DNA from: Platanthera guangdongensis
Lineage: Eukaryota > Streptophyta > Magnoliopsida > Asparagales > Orchidaceae
DNA: 64,000 nt
Direction of reading: 5' to 3'
Assembly (NCBI GenBank): GCA_039583875.1
Contig: CM077160.1
Location: 116,671,895 to 116,735,894 of the forward strand
Each line of letters starts with the position of its first letter. Within the stretch, counting starts at the first letter, position 1. A program made the translations under genes and the position numbers. Under the pieces are notes generated by a model. The model was given only the letters and a program-made list of their open reading frames with translations. It searched no databases and was not told the DNA's origin. Below are positions 45,001-55,477 of this stretch, one piece after another.

Positions 45001-46486
45001 GGACCAGTCCTAGGAAAAATGACCTACCGGGCAGTATACGGCACCAAATTACATGTTTAAGGTGGCAATGTAAAGTTAAGACATTATGATACAATTTTCA
45101 TCGAAGGATCAGGCTCTGAAAATGCATCTAAGAGGCCTAAAATAGCCATGCAATATGACTGAATTAATGTGACAGATAATTCCCAATACTATAGTTTCAT
45201 TTTGATTTAATTTATCTGTTAAGCACGAATCTTGAAGTAAGATTGACGGAATCGGGTCATCGTCCCCAAATGGCCAATGGTCCAGATTGATTCTAGCTGG
45301 TCACCTTTGCTGGCTAAATCCGGCCAGCTGAGCCACCACCGCCGCCGGCGGATGTCGCCACCACCTTCACTGAGGGTGGCGGCTAGCGGATTCCGGCGAT
45401 GAGGCCGCCGGAATTGGCTCCTCCAGCAAACCCGAGCAAGAAGAAAAGCTCGGAAATTTCCAATTTTCCGCACATGGTATCGGGCTCAATTGAGCACGAT
45501 GACTCTCCCTAAAGATCTAGAAACCTAGTACGAGTAGAGGGGAGGCGAAACAGACCCGAATGGCAGCACGACGGCGAGGTTGGCAGCGGTTGGCCATGGA
45601 TGAGCTACTGCGGCAATCTCCTGCTCAAATCCTCGATTCTCCACCAAAAGCTTCGCTCCAAGACTCGTTCTCCATTCGATTCTATCCTCTAAAGGTGATG
45701 GTGTGGTTGGTTTGAGCTGAAAGTGGCTGTATAGGGAGATACAACAAAGGTGAGCTCGGTTTGGGGATTTGTAGGCTTCACCCTTGGTGCCAAGTGGCCC
45801 CCATGCTTTCAAATTCTCTGGAAATTCTCTAAGGAGGCCAGCCAACACAATTTTGGGCTGATGGAGCCAAGGCCAAGTGGCCTCTTCTTCTTAACTCACC
45901 TTCTCTCTCCTAAAATCCCCACTTTACCCTCATGCATGTGTCCCTCTATTCAAAACCAGAGGGTAGGGGTGGTCATTGTCCATTTGGGCTGGCCATAGAT
46001 CAGGTTTGGTGGGCTTGGCCCAAAGGGAGTGGGCTTAACCCTCATTTTCTCCTTTAGGTTAATTAGGTTGACTTGGTCAACCATGATGAGTGGCCTGACC
46101 CCACTTGGTGGTCATGGGTCTAATGGTACCACCCAACTTGGGTTGGGTCAATGTGGTGCCCTACTTGGGCTAATTGAGCCTATAGGTATAGGTTTGACCA
46201 AATTAGGGCCATGGTTGACTTTGATCAACTAGGGTCAAAGGGTTGACCTATTGGCATGCCCTAGGGTCCAATTAGATTGTTTTAGGGTTAGGGCAATGTG
46301 GTGGGGTCATGGTGTGGCTAGGGTTCCTATTTAGGCTAGTTTGACCTAGTTTGACTTTGGCCCTTCAGTGGGCCCACATGGCCACAACCCACTACCTAGG
46401 GTCAAACCTAGCTAATTTCCCCATCACCCACCCCATGCCGAACCCAATCTAAGTTGAGGGGTCTAAAAGTAACATAGGATTGTACA
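42011..46486 (-). repeat. Element B 5' LTR, outer part
   Basis: It continues as atataatatatgagagg and aligns to 7886-12377 to the terminal TTGTACA. Open frames here (for example 42967-43347) also occur in part in the other LTR copy and carry no domain. A CT microsatellite lies near 42103-42118. Confidence 0.88.
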
Positions 46487-47670
46487 CGCTGGTTGGAGCG
46501 GATTGGTGCTGGAGTTCGCCGGCTTAAGTGAACTATTACCAGAGCTCGCTGGTTTTTTCGAACTGGTCAATGGTGTGGACTTGGTGTGGATTTAAAGAAA
46601 GTCCAAGATGGCTCAGTCCGGGAGATCGCGCAGTTTGCGCGGACAGGTTCTTTATTCGCCGAGCTCGGCAATAGTTAGCTTTGTACTGAGGGTACAAGCT
46701 TGGGGTGTTCAGACTGAAGTCGTGTCCGCTGTAGCGTGAGGACTGGTGCGGTATCCGCAGGTGTTCCAGACTGGCTTCTATGGGGCCTCCTTGATGTCAG
46801 GCAGATAGGCTTGTTTCCGGCCTTGTCCATACCGACTGGGCGGACTGCTCTGTACTAGTTGCGAGTTAGGTGGTGTTTCTATCTACTGGGGCGGTGACCA
46901 CACTCCTATCCGCGATTAAAAATAGGACCCTTCTAGGACATCATCATTAACTGAATGAATAGTAAGTTGAACGTGTGTTAGTTACTGCGGCCTCAGATTT
47001 CTGTCCGTAAGGTATGAGAAGGATAACCGGTTTGCTATTTGCAGGTTGTGCGGCTAGCACTATGAAGCCAGAACTTTGGTGTTGACTGCAATCAGGGATC
47101 AGTGAAACTTGTGGTTTACAATCAGCGGTTAGCAGCAGGTCGCAGTTGCGGCAAACCAGTCTTTTCTCCTTCAACATTTCCAGTTCAATAACCTGCCCGC
47201 CGGTCTAGGCGGTTTGTTCTTCAGTTCGGCAGCGGCCTGTTCACGGTGTAACTGGCGGCTAGGCGACCTCAGCGGTCAGGCGGCTTGCAGTTTGCGAATA
47301 GCTCTTCTACAGCTTGAATAACGGGTAGTCTGCGCGACCTCGCGGTCTTGGCGTGCTTCGCTCTTCAGTTCGGCGAGGGTGGCGGTCTCGGCTTTTGTCC
47401 GCCCGACTTCTTGCTATTTGTTGTTCTCTGCTTCCTTGTTTTACTTGGCGAAATCATTTCTCGCCATGTATACCTCTTGATGTAAATAAGATTGTTAATA
47501 CATGATCTGTTGTTACTTTCCTTGCATCTGATTTATTGAGCTTGGTTGTCGTTGGAGTGTTCCAGCGCATGGCTTCCGATTTCCGTTCAATCAAGGTGTC
47601 ATATTGATAGCTTTGAAAGTTTTACTTGATATCTGAGCTATCACCTAGATCATCTTGTGAAATTTTAACA
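46487..47670 (+). repeat. Element A 3' LTR, second part
   Basis: It resumes with cgctggttggagcggattgg, the continuation of the LTR interrupted at 7680, and ends TTTTAACA. The first five bases are the right copy of the element B target duplication. The caaga duplication of A follows at 47671. Confidence 0.85.
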
Positions 47671-47675
47671 CAAGA

Positions 47676-47918
47676 TGTATTGTGTTTGAAGAAATACAAT
47701 TAAGGATGCATTACTCTTATCAACCTAATGCAATTTATATGTTATTGAAAATCTACGACATAACTAGGGGGACTTGTTCTCTGCTCACCTTATCTATAAC
47801 TGGAATGCGGATTTTTTCTTCAAATTTGTCCATAACAATACTACTTCTTACAACTCCCAAATTTGACATTATCATAATTAGAAAATACTAATTTGTCTAA
47901 AATATTTTATTTGCTGAC
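47676..47918. other. Short unassigned spacer between elements A and F
   Basis: About 240 AT-rich bases lie between the right target duplication of A and the LTR of F. It should be the continuation of the sequence left of 3028, into which A inserted. No gene is seen. Confidence 0.5.
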
Positions 47919-48124
47919 TGTTGGATCCCTAGTTTGGATTTTGGCTAGGTTCGCTATTAGGTTGTTGATCCTCCATGTATAGCCTAGGGTCATTCTGTTA
48001 GTTCTAAGGTGTAGGTCAGTCTGACTAGGTTAGTTAATCCATGATCCAGCCCTCAGAAGAAGTTAGAGATCCAGACTTAGAAGAATGACAGTCAATAAGA
48101 GTTCGGAGAATTAGTTCGAAGTTC

Positions 48125-48402
48125 TTCGAACTCAGCTCGATGATCGTCGATCGCAGCTCGACGAACTCATAGTCCCTACTCTGATTTGAGCTCGACGAAC
48201 TTAGAGCTCAGGTCGACGATCTTCCTCTTCTCTCAAGTTCTCTGCTCGACGAACTTCTATCTTTGGTCGACGAACTTGGAGCCCGGCTTGACGGTTTATT
48301 TTTCCAGATCAACTTTCTCTGATCTCAGCTCGACGAAGATGATTTTTCGACTCGACGAGCTTGGAGTTCTAGTCGACGAAATCTATTCTGAGCTCGACGA
48401 TT
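48125..48402 (+). repeat. TCGACGAA-type motif array in element F LTR
   Basis: Recurring agctcgacgaact and ggtcgacgaactt words, with inverted pairs (tcgtcgatcgcagctcgacg). It is related to, but distinct from, the D/E motif: the half-site here is more often cgacgaac than cgacgatc. Confidence 0.8.
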
Positions 48403-48660
48403 TGGCATTTTCTCTCAGTTTGTTTTTAGTTTGGATTAATCTAAGGCAGTAATTCTCTGATAATTAATGCTCATATTCTCATGAATATAGCCATTGATTG
48501 ACAACATTAATTATGGATTTCACAGAGTAATTTATTGACTTATTTACTGAGACAGTTGAGGAAATGTATTTAAGACTATTTCCAACTGTTCAAGTCCCAG
48601 GATTCCAGCATTAATTCAAGGATAGAATTCAAATTTAAATGCTATTATTTCTGGAAGGAA

Positions 48661-48670
48661 TATAAAAGGA
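48661..48670 (+). promoter_or_regulatory. TATA box of element F LTR
   Basis: The sequence tataaaagga lies about 260 bp after the motif array. Confidence 0.6.
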
Positions 48671-49479
48671 TCGTTTTTCAGAAGAACATATAATGATAGG
48701 AAGGAAGAAAATAGACAGAGAGATTTTAATTGAGACACAACAGCAGATACAAGTCTTACAGAGAATCTCACAGTCTTTATTATCTACAACACCACCAAAC
48801 TTTCAAGAGACAATCAAAATACAATCAGTCTGAAATCTTCTGGAGTTCATCAAAGAATACCTACACCCTGCAAAACTTTCAGCAAATTCCTGAACAATAA
48901 TCATCTCAGGGGGAGCTTTCACAACATCAAGCAATCCACTAAAGTCTTCTCAGATGTTTGAGAAAGAGAAGACAATATCACATTTTTCATCCCCCTATAC
49001 ACAGGGTTTTAACTCCCTTCAAAAGTTAACCACCTAGTTCATAAGTCTTCTTATCAAAAGACTTAGTTTAGTTTTGGGGCACCTGATCAAAAGCCTAAAG
49101 GGTTGTGAGATCTCCCTTCAAATAGATCTTGTGGTGACATGGCACCTGAGCAAAAACCTATTGGTGGCAGGGCACCTGATCAAAAATCGGTAGTGGATTC
49201 CTATCAGGGTGGTAGAAGAGTGGATGTACCCAAGTTTAGGGAAACCACTATAAATTTCTATTGTCGTCTGGTTGCTTAATGTTTTCTTATTGCTGTGTGT
49301 TGTGTGCTGTGTTAGTTAGTTTTTCTTTCCTGCACTTTCTTAAGATATATATGTTACTATTTTTAATTCTGCTATAAAAACCAATTAAGTTTTTTTTTAA
49401 AATACTCTATTCACCCCCCTCTAGAGTTAAATAGATCTATCCCCTCAAGTATCAGACCATATCTGATATCTCTTTCAAT

Positions 49480-49491
49480 TGGTATCAGAGG
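49480..49491 (+). other. Primer-binding site of element F (tRNA-iMet type)
   Basis: The sequence tggtatcagagg starts two bases after the LTR end. Confidence 0.85.
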
Positions 49492-49575
49492 ATAAGGTTG
49501 CTTTGGTTTCACAGACTTACATCTTAACCAAGATCCTTTGATATATCTTTTTCTCTCTAAAAACTTTTTTATAGC

Positions 49576-51697
49576 ATGTCACAGAATAAGAAATATTCTA
49601 GCACCAGACCAACTGTGTGCAACTTGAATAAATTTGCAATCTGCAAGAAAGAATCAAACTCTACAGGAACTCTATTGATGAGGACATTTTCAACTCTATT
49701 TTGACAGGTCCCCCTCAACCTACAGCTGCTACTACAACCACCAGTACACATGCAGTTCCATCACCTGAGTGGACTTATACACAAAAGAAAGTCAAGATAG
49801 CTAATGCCAAAGCAATGAATATTCTGGCACAAACAATGTGAGATGACATCTTTCAAAAGGTGGCTGAGTGCACCTCTTCAAAGGCTATTTGGGACTCACT
49901 GAACCAAATAGTTGCTAGATCATCAGATGAAAGAAAAGACAGGAGATCCCTCCCCATATCCATGTATGAGAATTTCAAGAAGGAGGAATCAGAGACTGTT
50001 GATGAGACGTATAACAGACTCAGTGTCATCATAAATGAACTGAGAACCCTGGATAAGGACATCTCATTAACTGAGACAAATGACAAAATCCTAATGTGCT
50101 TCCCCAGCACTTGGGATTCTAGGATATGGCCAATAAGGAGGCCAAAAGTTTAAATGAGATTTATACAAAATCTCTCCTTGGCAAGCTCAAGTCTTATGAG
50201 CAATTGATCAAGAGAAGGGAGGTTGCTAAACAGAAGGCCTCTACATCTTCAAGGAAGGAGCACAACATTGCTTTCAAAGCAATAGAAGAATCAGAAGCTA
50301 TTCCAGCTAATGAAAAACTACTAAGCTTGTTGGCTAAAAGATTTTATAAAATGGCCATGAAAGACTTTAGAAGAAGATTATCTAAGAATGATGACAAGCC
50401 AAGATATGACAAGACTCCTACCAAGGAGATTATTTGATTTGGATACAAAAAAACCTGGGTACATTCTACCTGAATTCCTAGAGGCACGGAAGAAAGACAG
50501 AAGAAAATAAAAGGAGAATAGAAGGCAATCAAGCAAGCACTATAGCAAGCACTCCTCCAGCAGACACAAGAGAAAGGAGAAAGGCTTCATTGCTGAGACC
50601 TGGAGTGACACAGATGAAGAATCCTCATCTTCCAACTCTAGTGAAGATGAAGAGGAGGCAAAGACAAGGGAAGTTTTCTTTATGGCTATCAATGCCTCCT
50701 GCAACAAATCTGATGCTGAGGAACAAGCTGAAGAATCAGAAGAGGAATCTGAGTCTGAAGAAGATCAAGTAATCTCTTCATTTGATTTCAATTCAGAGGA
50801 CTTTAAAATTGAATTTAAATCCTTGTGCAATGATTTAATCAAGTTAGAGAAGGAAATAAAAATTGTTAGAGATAGACAGGTTGAATTTGATAACCTATTT
50901 GCTGAAAATATCAAATTGAAAAATGATTTAGACTTAGCCAATCAGCAAATCATTTCACTAAAAACCTGAATTATGTGAGGCAAAACAACTCGAGGAATCT
51001 CTCAATGGGAGAATCCTTAAGCTGATGGACATCACAAGCATAGTCAATGCCATATTAAATGGTAAGCTCGGCTTAGGTGCTTCATCAAGCTTACCCCCAT
51101 ATTAAAGAAAACTTTTCTTTCAACATCAATTAAATTTTCTCTAAAAAAGGCAAAAAAAATGGGAGAGACTACTCAACCAAATGTCTCTCAAAAATCTGTA
51201 TATAAGAAGAAAAGAATAAAAATCTGAATAAAAACTATGTTCAACAGATTTCGTCGAACTCAGATCGACGAAATGTGTATAGTTCGTCGAACCCAGATCG
51301 ACGATCTATGAATGCCAATTATAACTGTAAAAATTCGTCTTATTGTGATCGACGAACTGTATATGGTTCTTTGAGCAGCGATCGACAAACTTGGGGCACA
51401 GAAAATGATTATGTTCATTCTCTGAGCAGAGTTTGACGAACTCACCCCTATTCGTCAAACACAGATCGACGAACTTATAATAATTCGTCGAACCCAGTCA
51501 GGTTTAATAAAAACTATAACTCTGTTAGAAACTTCAATCAATTTAGAGAATCTACTAATCCTTTTACTCAATGGGAAATACCACCTAGAAGATATTATCC
51601 CTTATGATATAAAAATCAACCAGAACTTTCTGTTATTTCCAGTTTCTCTTATCAAAAGAAACAAGGACCCAAGTTAACCTGGGTCAAGAACACATAA
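49576..51697 (+). pseudogene. Element F gag (many stops and frameshifts)
   Basis: The ATG at 49576 starts MSQNKKYSSTRPTVCNL, matching the D gag start. Pieces of the gag core follow in shifting frames (KAIWDSLNQIVARSSDERKD; CFPSTWDSRIW near 50097). The zinc knuckle near 50440 has lost its Cys and His residues. Lys-rich, acidic Ser-rich and coiled-coil regions follow, then a motif array at 51250-51497 reading as DRR repeats. It ends with TWVKNT and taa at 51695-51697, the same ending as E gag. Not functional. Confidence 0.8.
51250..51497 (+). repeat. TCGTCGA/TCGACGAA motif array inside gag of element F
   Basis: Family half-sites recur, mostly as tcgtcgaac followed by gatcgacgaa, at the same place in gag as the array of element D. 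Several units retain coding of Asp-Arg-Arg. Confidence 0.8.
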
Positions 51698-51712
51698 TTC
51701 CTTTTTATGCAG

Positions 51713-53080
51713 GTGAAGGACTGTCCAGTCTTTAATCAATAATGATATCTAGACAGTGGATGCTCAAAGCATAGGAATGGCTGTAAGGACGATCTAATAA
51801 AATACAAGTCCAAGCTAGTTCCAAAGGTAATCTTTGATGACTCCAACTGTGGCCAAACTAAAGGCTATGGAGATGTTAAAGTTCGAGCAGTCACCTTCAG
51901 GAAAGTTGCCTATATGAGTGGCTTAAAGCATAACCTAATATCCATAAGTCAATTATGTGATGAAAGTTATCAGTTATCATTTAACTCATCTTCCTGTATT
52001 ATTACTTGTAAAGAAAACAAACCTATTTTAACTGGACTTAGATAAGGCAACATATATGTAGTAAATTTTCAATCAGCTAGTTCAGAACTTTGTTTATTTA
52101 ATTAGGTTAGTAATCAAAATGAACTTTGGCATAAGAGATTATGACATGTAAATCTTAAAAATATTGCTAAGTTATCTAGGGATAACCTTGTTAGAGGATT
52201 GCCTTCTGGCTCCCACAAGAAGGAAGGCCTCTGTAGGGCTTGTCAGTTAGGCAAGCAAACTCAAAATAGCTTTAAATCTGTAAATAAAACTGACTCACCT
52301 AGGATATTGTACTTGCTACATATGGACCTTTTTTGCCCTATTGCTGTATAAAGCCTGTGAGGGAAATCTTATACTTTGGTGATTGTAGATGACTTCTCAA
52401 GATTCACTTGGGCATTCTTTCTGAGATCTAAGTCAGATAACTTCAAGTTTCTTATAGATTTTCTTAAGAACATACAGATTGAGTACTCTACTCCAGTTAT
52501 ATTGATCAGAAGTGATCATGGTACTGAGTTTGAGTCTCTTCTTATGCAAGAGTTCCGTGAGAAGGAAGGTATCAGACACTGCTTCTCAGCTCTTAGAACT
52601 CCTCAACAAAATGGGGTTGCTGAAAGAAAAAATAGAACCCTAATCTAATCTGCATTCACATTACTTGCATACGCTTACATGCCCCTATCTTTTTGGGCAG
52701 AGGCTATGAGCACATCAAACTATGTACTGAACAGAAGTTCGATACACAAGCTTAAGAATAAGACTCCTTATGAGTTAGTTAAAAGGAAGAAACCTAAAAT
52801 CACCTATTTTAAAGTATTTGGATGTCTATGTTATATTCAAAACAATGACAAAAAATACACTAGAAAGTTTGAAGTAAAAGCGGCAGAGGGAATTTCTCTA
52901 GGATATTCCCAAGTCAGCAAAGCTTATATGGTGTTTAATAAATCCACTTTAAAAATTGAGGAATCTGTTTATGTTTCATTTGATGAGGCTAACATGTTTT
53001 ATAAGGAGAAAGAAGTTTCTACCAATAACATTTTGCAGGTACCTTACTTGTGTGAGAGATTGGATGATCTAAACTATTAA
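51713..53080 (+). pseudogene. Element F pol fragment: protease and integrase
   Basis: Pol begins after a pyrimidine-rich tract ending in cag at 51710-51712. The protease word YLDSGCSKH is present, preceded by two stops. GAG-pre-integrase (about 52125 onward, LWHKRL) and integrase (52376-53080, [40 protein letters not shown]) follow, with stops near 52648. Similarity to D ends near 53080, before RT. Integrase identity is clear; the gene is dead and truncated. Confidence 0.85.
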
Positions 53081-53456
53081 TCCAGAAATCGGCGATCCTT
53101 CCCAAGGTAGCCAGCTGGCTAGTCGCAACCTTCAGATTCTCCCTGGGGTTCACGACAAGTCCAAGTGTAGGCGGATAGTTTTCCCTGTCCGCCCAAGTCG
53201 CCTAGCAACTGGGTATCCTGCGGGGCGACGGGTTATTCCCATGGCTCACCCTCGCAGGCCACGCGATTAGGCCTGCTAACCATGCAGAATTCTTCCTTGC
53301 AGGAAGCAACTTACAGCATCAGGGGGTGATCTATGCAATCTACTCCTTTAGACCGCTAGGTCGCACCGCCAGCGTCAACGCGACCAACGCAACAGTCGCA
53401 GGTTCGGCTACTCTCTCCGGCTCAGGTTTTCCGCCGACCCAGGAGGGCGGCCTGCT
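53081..53456. other. Unassigned GC-rich sequence after the break in element F
   Basis: The base composition changes abruptly from AT-rich copia coding sequence to GC-rich sequence with gtccgccc words. It could be part of another inserted repeat whose ends I cannot define. No gene domain is seen. Confidence 0.4.
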
Positions 53457-54008
53457 GCCCAGGCCGCCGCCCTTAGTGAGTGGCATGCCCAGGCCGCCGC
53501 CCCTTGTGGGCGGCCTGAGCAGGCCGTCGCCCCTTGTGGGCGGCCTGCCCAAGCCGCCGCCCTAGTGGGCGGCCTGAGCAGGACGCCGCCCTTAGTGGGC
53601 GGCCTGCCCAGGCTGCCGCCCCTAGTGGGCGGCCTGAGCAGGTCGTCACCCCTTGTGGGCGGCCTGGCCAGGCCGCCGCCCCTTGTGGGCGGCCTGAGCA
53701 GGCCGCCGGCCCTTGTGGGCGGCCTGAGTAGGCCGCCGGCCCTTGTGGGCAGCCTGCCCAGGCCTCCACCCCTTGTGGGGGCCTGAGCAGGCCGCCGCCA
53801 CTTGTGGGTGGCCTGCCCAGGCCGCTGCCCCTAGTGGGCGGCCTGAGCAGGCCGCCGCCCCTTGTGGGCAGCCTGCCCAGGCCCCCGCCCCTTGTGGGCA
53901 GCCTGCCCAGGCCCCCGCCCCTAGTGGGAGGCCTGAGAAGGCCGGTGCCCCTTTTGGGCGGCCTGCCCAGGCCGCCGCCCCTAGTGGGCGGCCTGCCCAG
54001 GCTGCCGC
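53457..54008. repeat. 30-bp GC-rich minisatellite, about 18 units
   Basis: The unit is gcccaggccgccgccccttg plus tgggcggcct, alternating with a variant starting gagcagg. Two units have lost one base. The array ends exactly where the LTR-like sequence starting tgtaacaccccc begins. With a 30-base unit, several frames stay open on both strands and give 10-residue repeats (RPPPLVGGLS on +), which I do not call as a gene. Confidence 0.9.
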
Positions 54009-55477
54009 TGTAACACCCCCTATCTGTCGCATAGCATATAGCAGTAGGTCCGGCCGGGACCCGATGCCATATACTACAGACAGATCGGGTGGTTACTTAT
54101 GGAAACCATCCAACCAATCTCAACGTCCTACACAGAGCATTCTAGCGGAAGCAGTTTAAAAAAAGTTGTAACAAAGAACCCAGCATTAAAGCATGAATGT
54201 CCACTAATACAAAATAGTAATGTTATACAAAAGACCCAAAATAAGCCTTAAGGCCTTACAAAATGTTTGACTTCAAATTACATGTTTTACAAACCACGGC
54301 TCGCAGGCCGGTCACACATGAATAAAGCAGTAAACACTTCCAATTAGGCCTTCAAGGGCCGGCTTCGCATTCGGGCTTTAGCCCGCTATTGACCGCTTGG
54401 TCCAGCTGCACCTGCAAGCAACAAACCACCACACGGTGGCAAAACAAGGCAACGGTCATCAATGCTGACAAAATTATAACGATCCCGCCCCCAACTCGGG
54501 GCGGCGATGCTCCTTCCCTGCATTTCATTAGCATAAGCGAGCAATGCAAATATCAATAGCCATTTCATCACAGACGTTGGCTCGCACGGCCACACGCCCC
54601 GTGCTCTCAGGGCACATTCTCGGTGAACCGGTCGATGTCACGTTAATTAAAGCCATAGACATTCCGGACTCACCACCGCCACTTAGACGGCCAAACCTAT
54701 GAGCAATTTGTCTTCCTGTCCTGGGTCACGACAATTTAAGCCATTGACCGCCGAAGACCCTAATCTATGCCAACGGTAAGTGCCATGTGCCTTTAGGTCT
54801 CTTTAACCGAACGACATAGAATGGGTACGGTTCCATCTAACCCGTTCTCACATCGCAACGACAATTTAAGCCATTTGCGCGGGTCAAACTTCCACCGAGT
54901 CCCATTTCCATCACAAGTCACATAACCCGATTATGTTCAAGTTGGCTCTCAGGCCACCAAGTTGGCAAGATCTCGTATCCGCCCAGTTTTCCGGGTGCAC
55001 CTTTGGGTTAGTCCCCAAGGCTCCCTGCTGCAATCTACCGCGTAGAAAACCCGAAAAAACAACCAATAGCACGGAGTCTTCTCCGGCATTATGCAATGCA
55101 ACATCACCGATCCAGACCAACATGTCCGGGTAGGCTTCACACATCATGCCTATGTCCGTTCTCGCTTACAGACTCTAAACAACGGGGACTTCACATATCT
55201 ACCCTAAGGAATGCCTCCAACTCTCCGCAAACTCGCGAGAGCGGGCTTCCTATGCAAAGAAAGAGAGCTACTCATGTGCAAGATGAGGATCGTTACCCTA
55301 GCGTTCCTCTTTGGAGCCATTGAAAAGTGAACGGATGAAAAGCACCGCACTAGCTTTGCCTCCGTGGATCCGGAGTCGGCTCGCGATTCGGAGCTCCGAA
55401 GCTCCTCCAATGGCCGGATCTAGCTCCTTCTTCCTTCATTGGCTCTCTACTTTCTCTAAGGTTTTAGAAAGCTAACC
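54009..55477 (-). repeat. Probable gypsy LTR fragment (element G), interrupted by element E
   Basis: It begins tgtaacaccccc on the + strand, like the tgtaagaccccc end of the B LTR, and shares its general build: a cctaat-rich stretch, an agcggaag word early on and no coding domain. By analogy with B it would be the 3' end of a - strand gypsy LTR. Element E is inserted at 55478. The short frames in it have no domain. The other end is outside the window, so the call is tentative. Confidence 0.45.

Larger units (their letters stand above)
7681..46486 (-). mobile_element. Element B: Ty3/gypsy chromovirus (Tekay/Del-like) with 4.7-kb LTRs
   Basis: The insertion is bounded by TGTAAGACCC and TTGTACA and flanked by the duplication cgctg at 7676-7680 and 46487-46491. 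The coding region lies on the - strand between 12378 and 17264, in the order gag, protease, RT, RNase H, integrase, chromodomain. Integrase after RNase H marks Ty3/gypsy, and the chromodomain marks a chromovirus. The long LTRs and the AATTTCGGGGATGAAATT-like motif before the 3' LTR suggest the Tekay/Del clade. The 5' LTR (right side) is itself split by element C. Confidence 0.9.
3033..47670 (+). mobile_element. Element A: decayed Ty1/copia LTR retrotransposon, outermost of the nest
   Basis: The element begins TGTTGAAA and ends TTTTAACA, and is flanked by the 5-bp duplication caaga at 3028-3032 and 47671-47675. Its 5' LTR is whole. Its 3' LTR is split at 7680/46487 by element B. Between the LTRs (4643-7266, about 2.6 kb) are remnants of gag and integrase only. 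Protease, reverse transcriptase and RNase H are not recognisable, so the copy could not move on its own. It is the oldest level of the nest because every other insertion down to D lies inside it. Its LTRs are visibly more diverged than those of the inner elements. The copia clade is uncertain. Confidence 0.9.
47919..49477 (+). repeat. Element F 5' LTR (1559 bp)
   Basis: It runs from TGTTGGATCCC to TCTCTTTCA, then attggtatcagagg. It holds the motif array at 48125-48402 and a TATA box tataaaagga at 48661-48670. The R-U5 part has the same text blocks as the D LTR (ggtggtagaagagtggatgt, accactata), showing common origin. Confidence 0.88.
47919..53080 (+). mobile_element. Element F: 5' part of a decayed SIRE-like copia element
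   Basis: It has a 5' LTR starting TGTTGGATCC, an iMet primer site, a gag of the D/E type and pol as far as the integrase C-terminal region. Similarity stops near 53080 and no 3' LTR is found in the window, so the element is truncated or interrupted there. It carries TCGTCGA-type arrays in the LTR and gag. It has far more stops and frameshifts than D or E and is therefore older. Confidence 0.85.

Noticed and set aside
53473..54159. Several proline- or alanine/glycine-rich frames over the 30-bp array
   Set aside because: Open on both strands and in several frames because the unit is 30 bp and GC-rich; no unique coding sequence.
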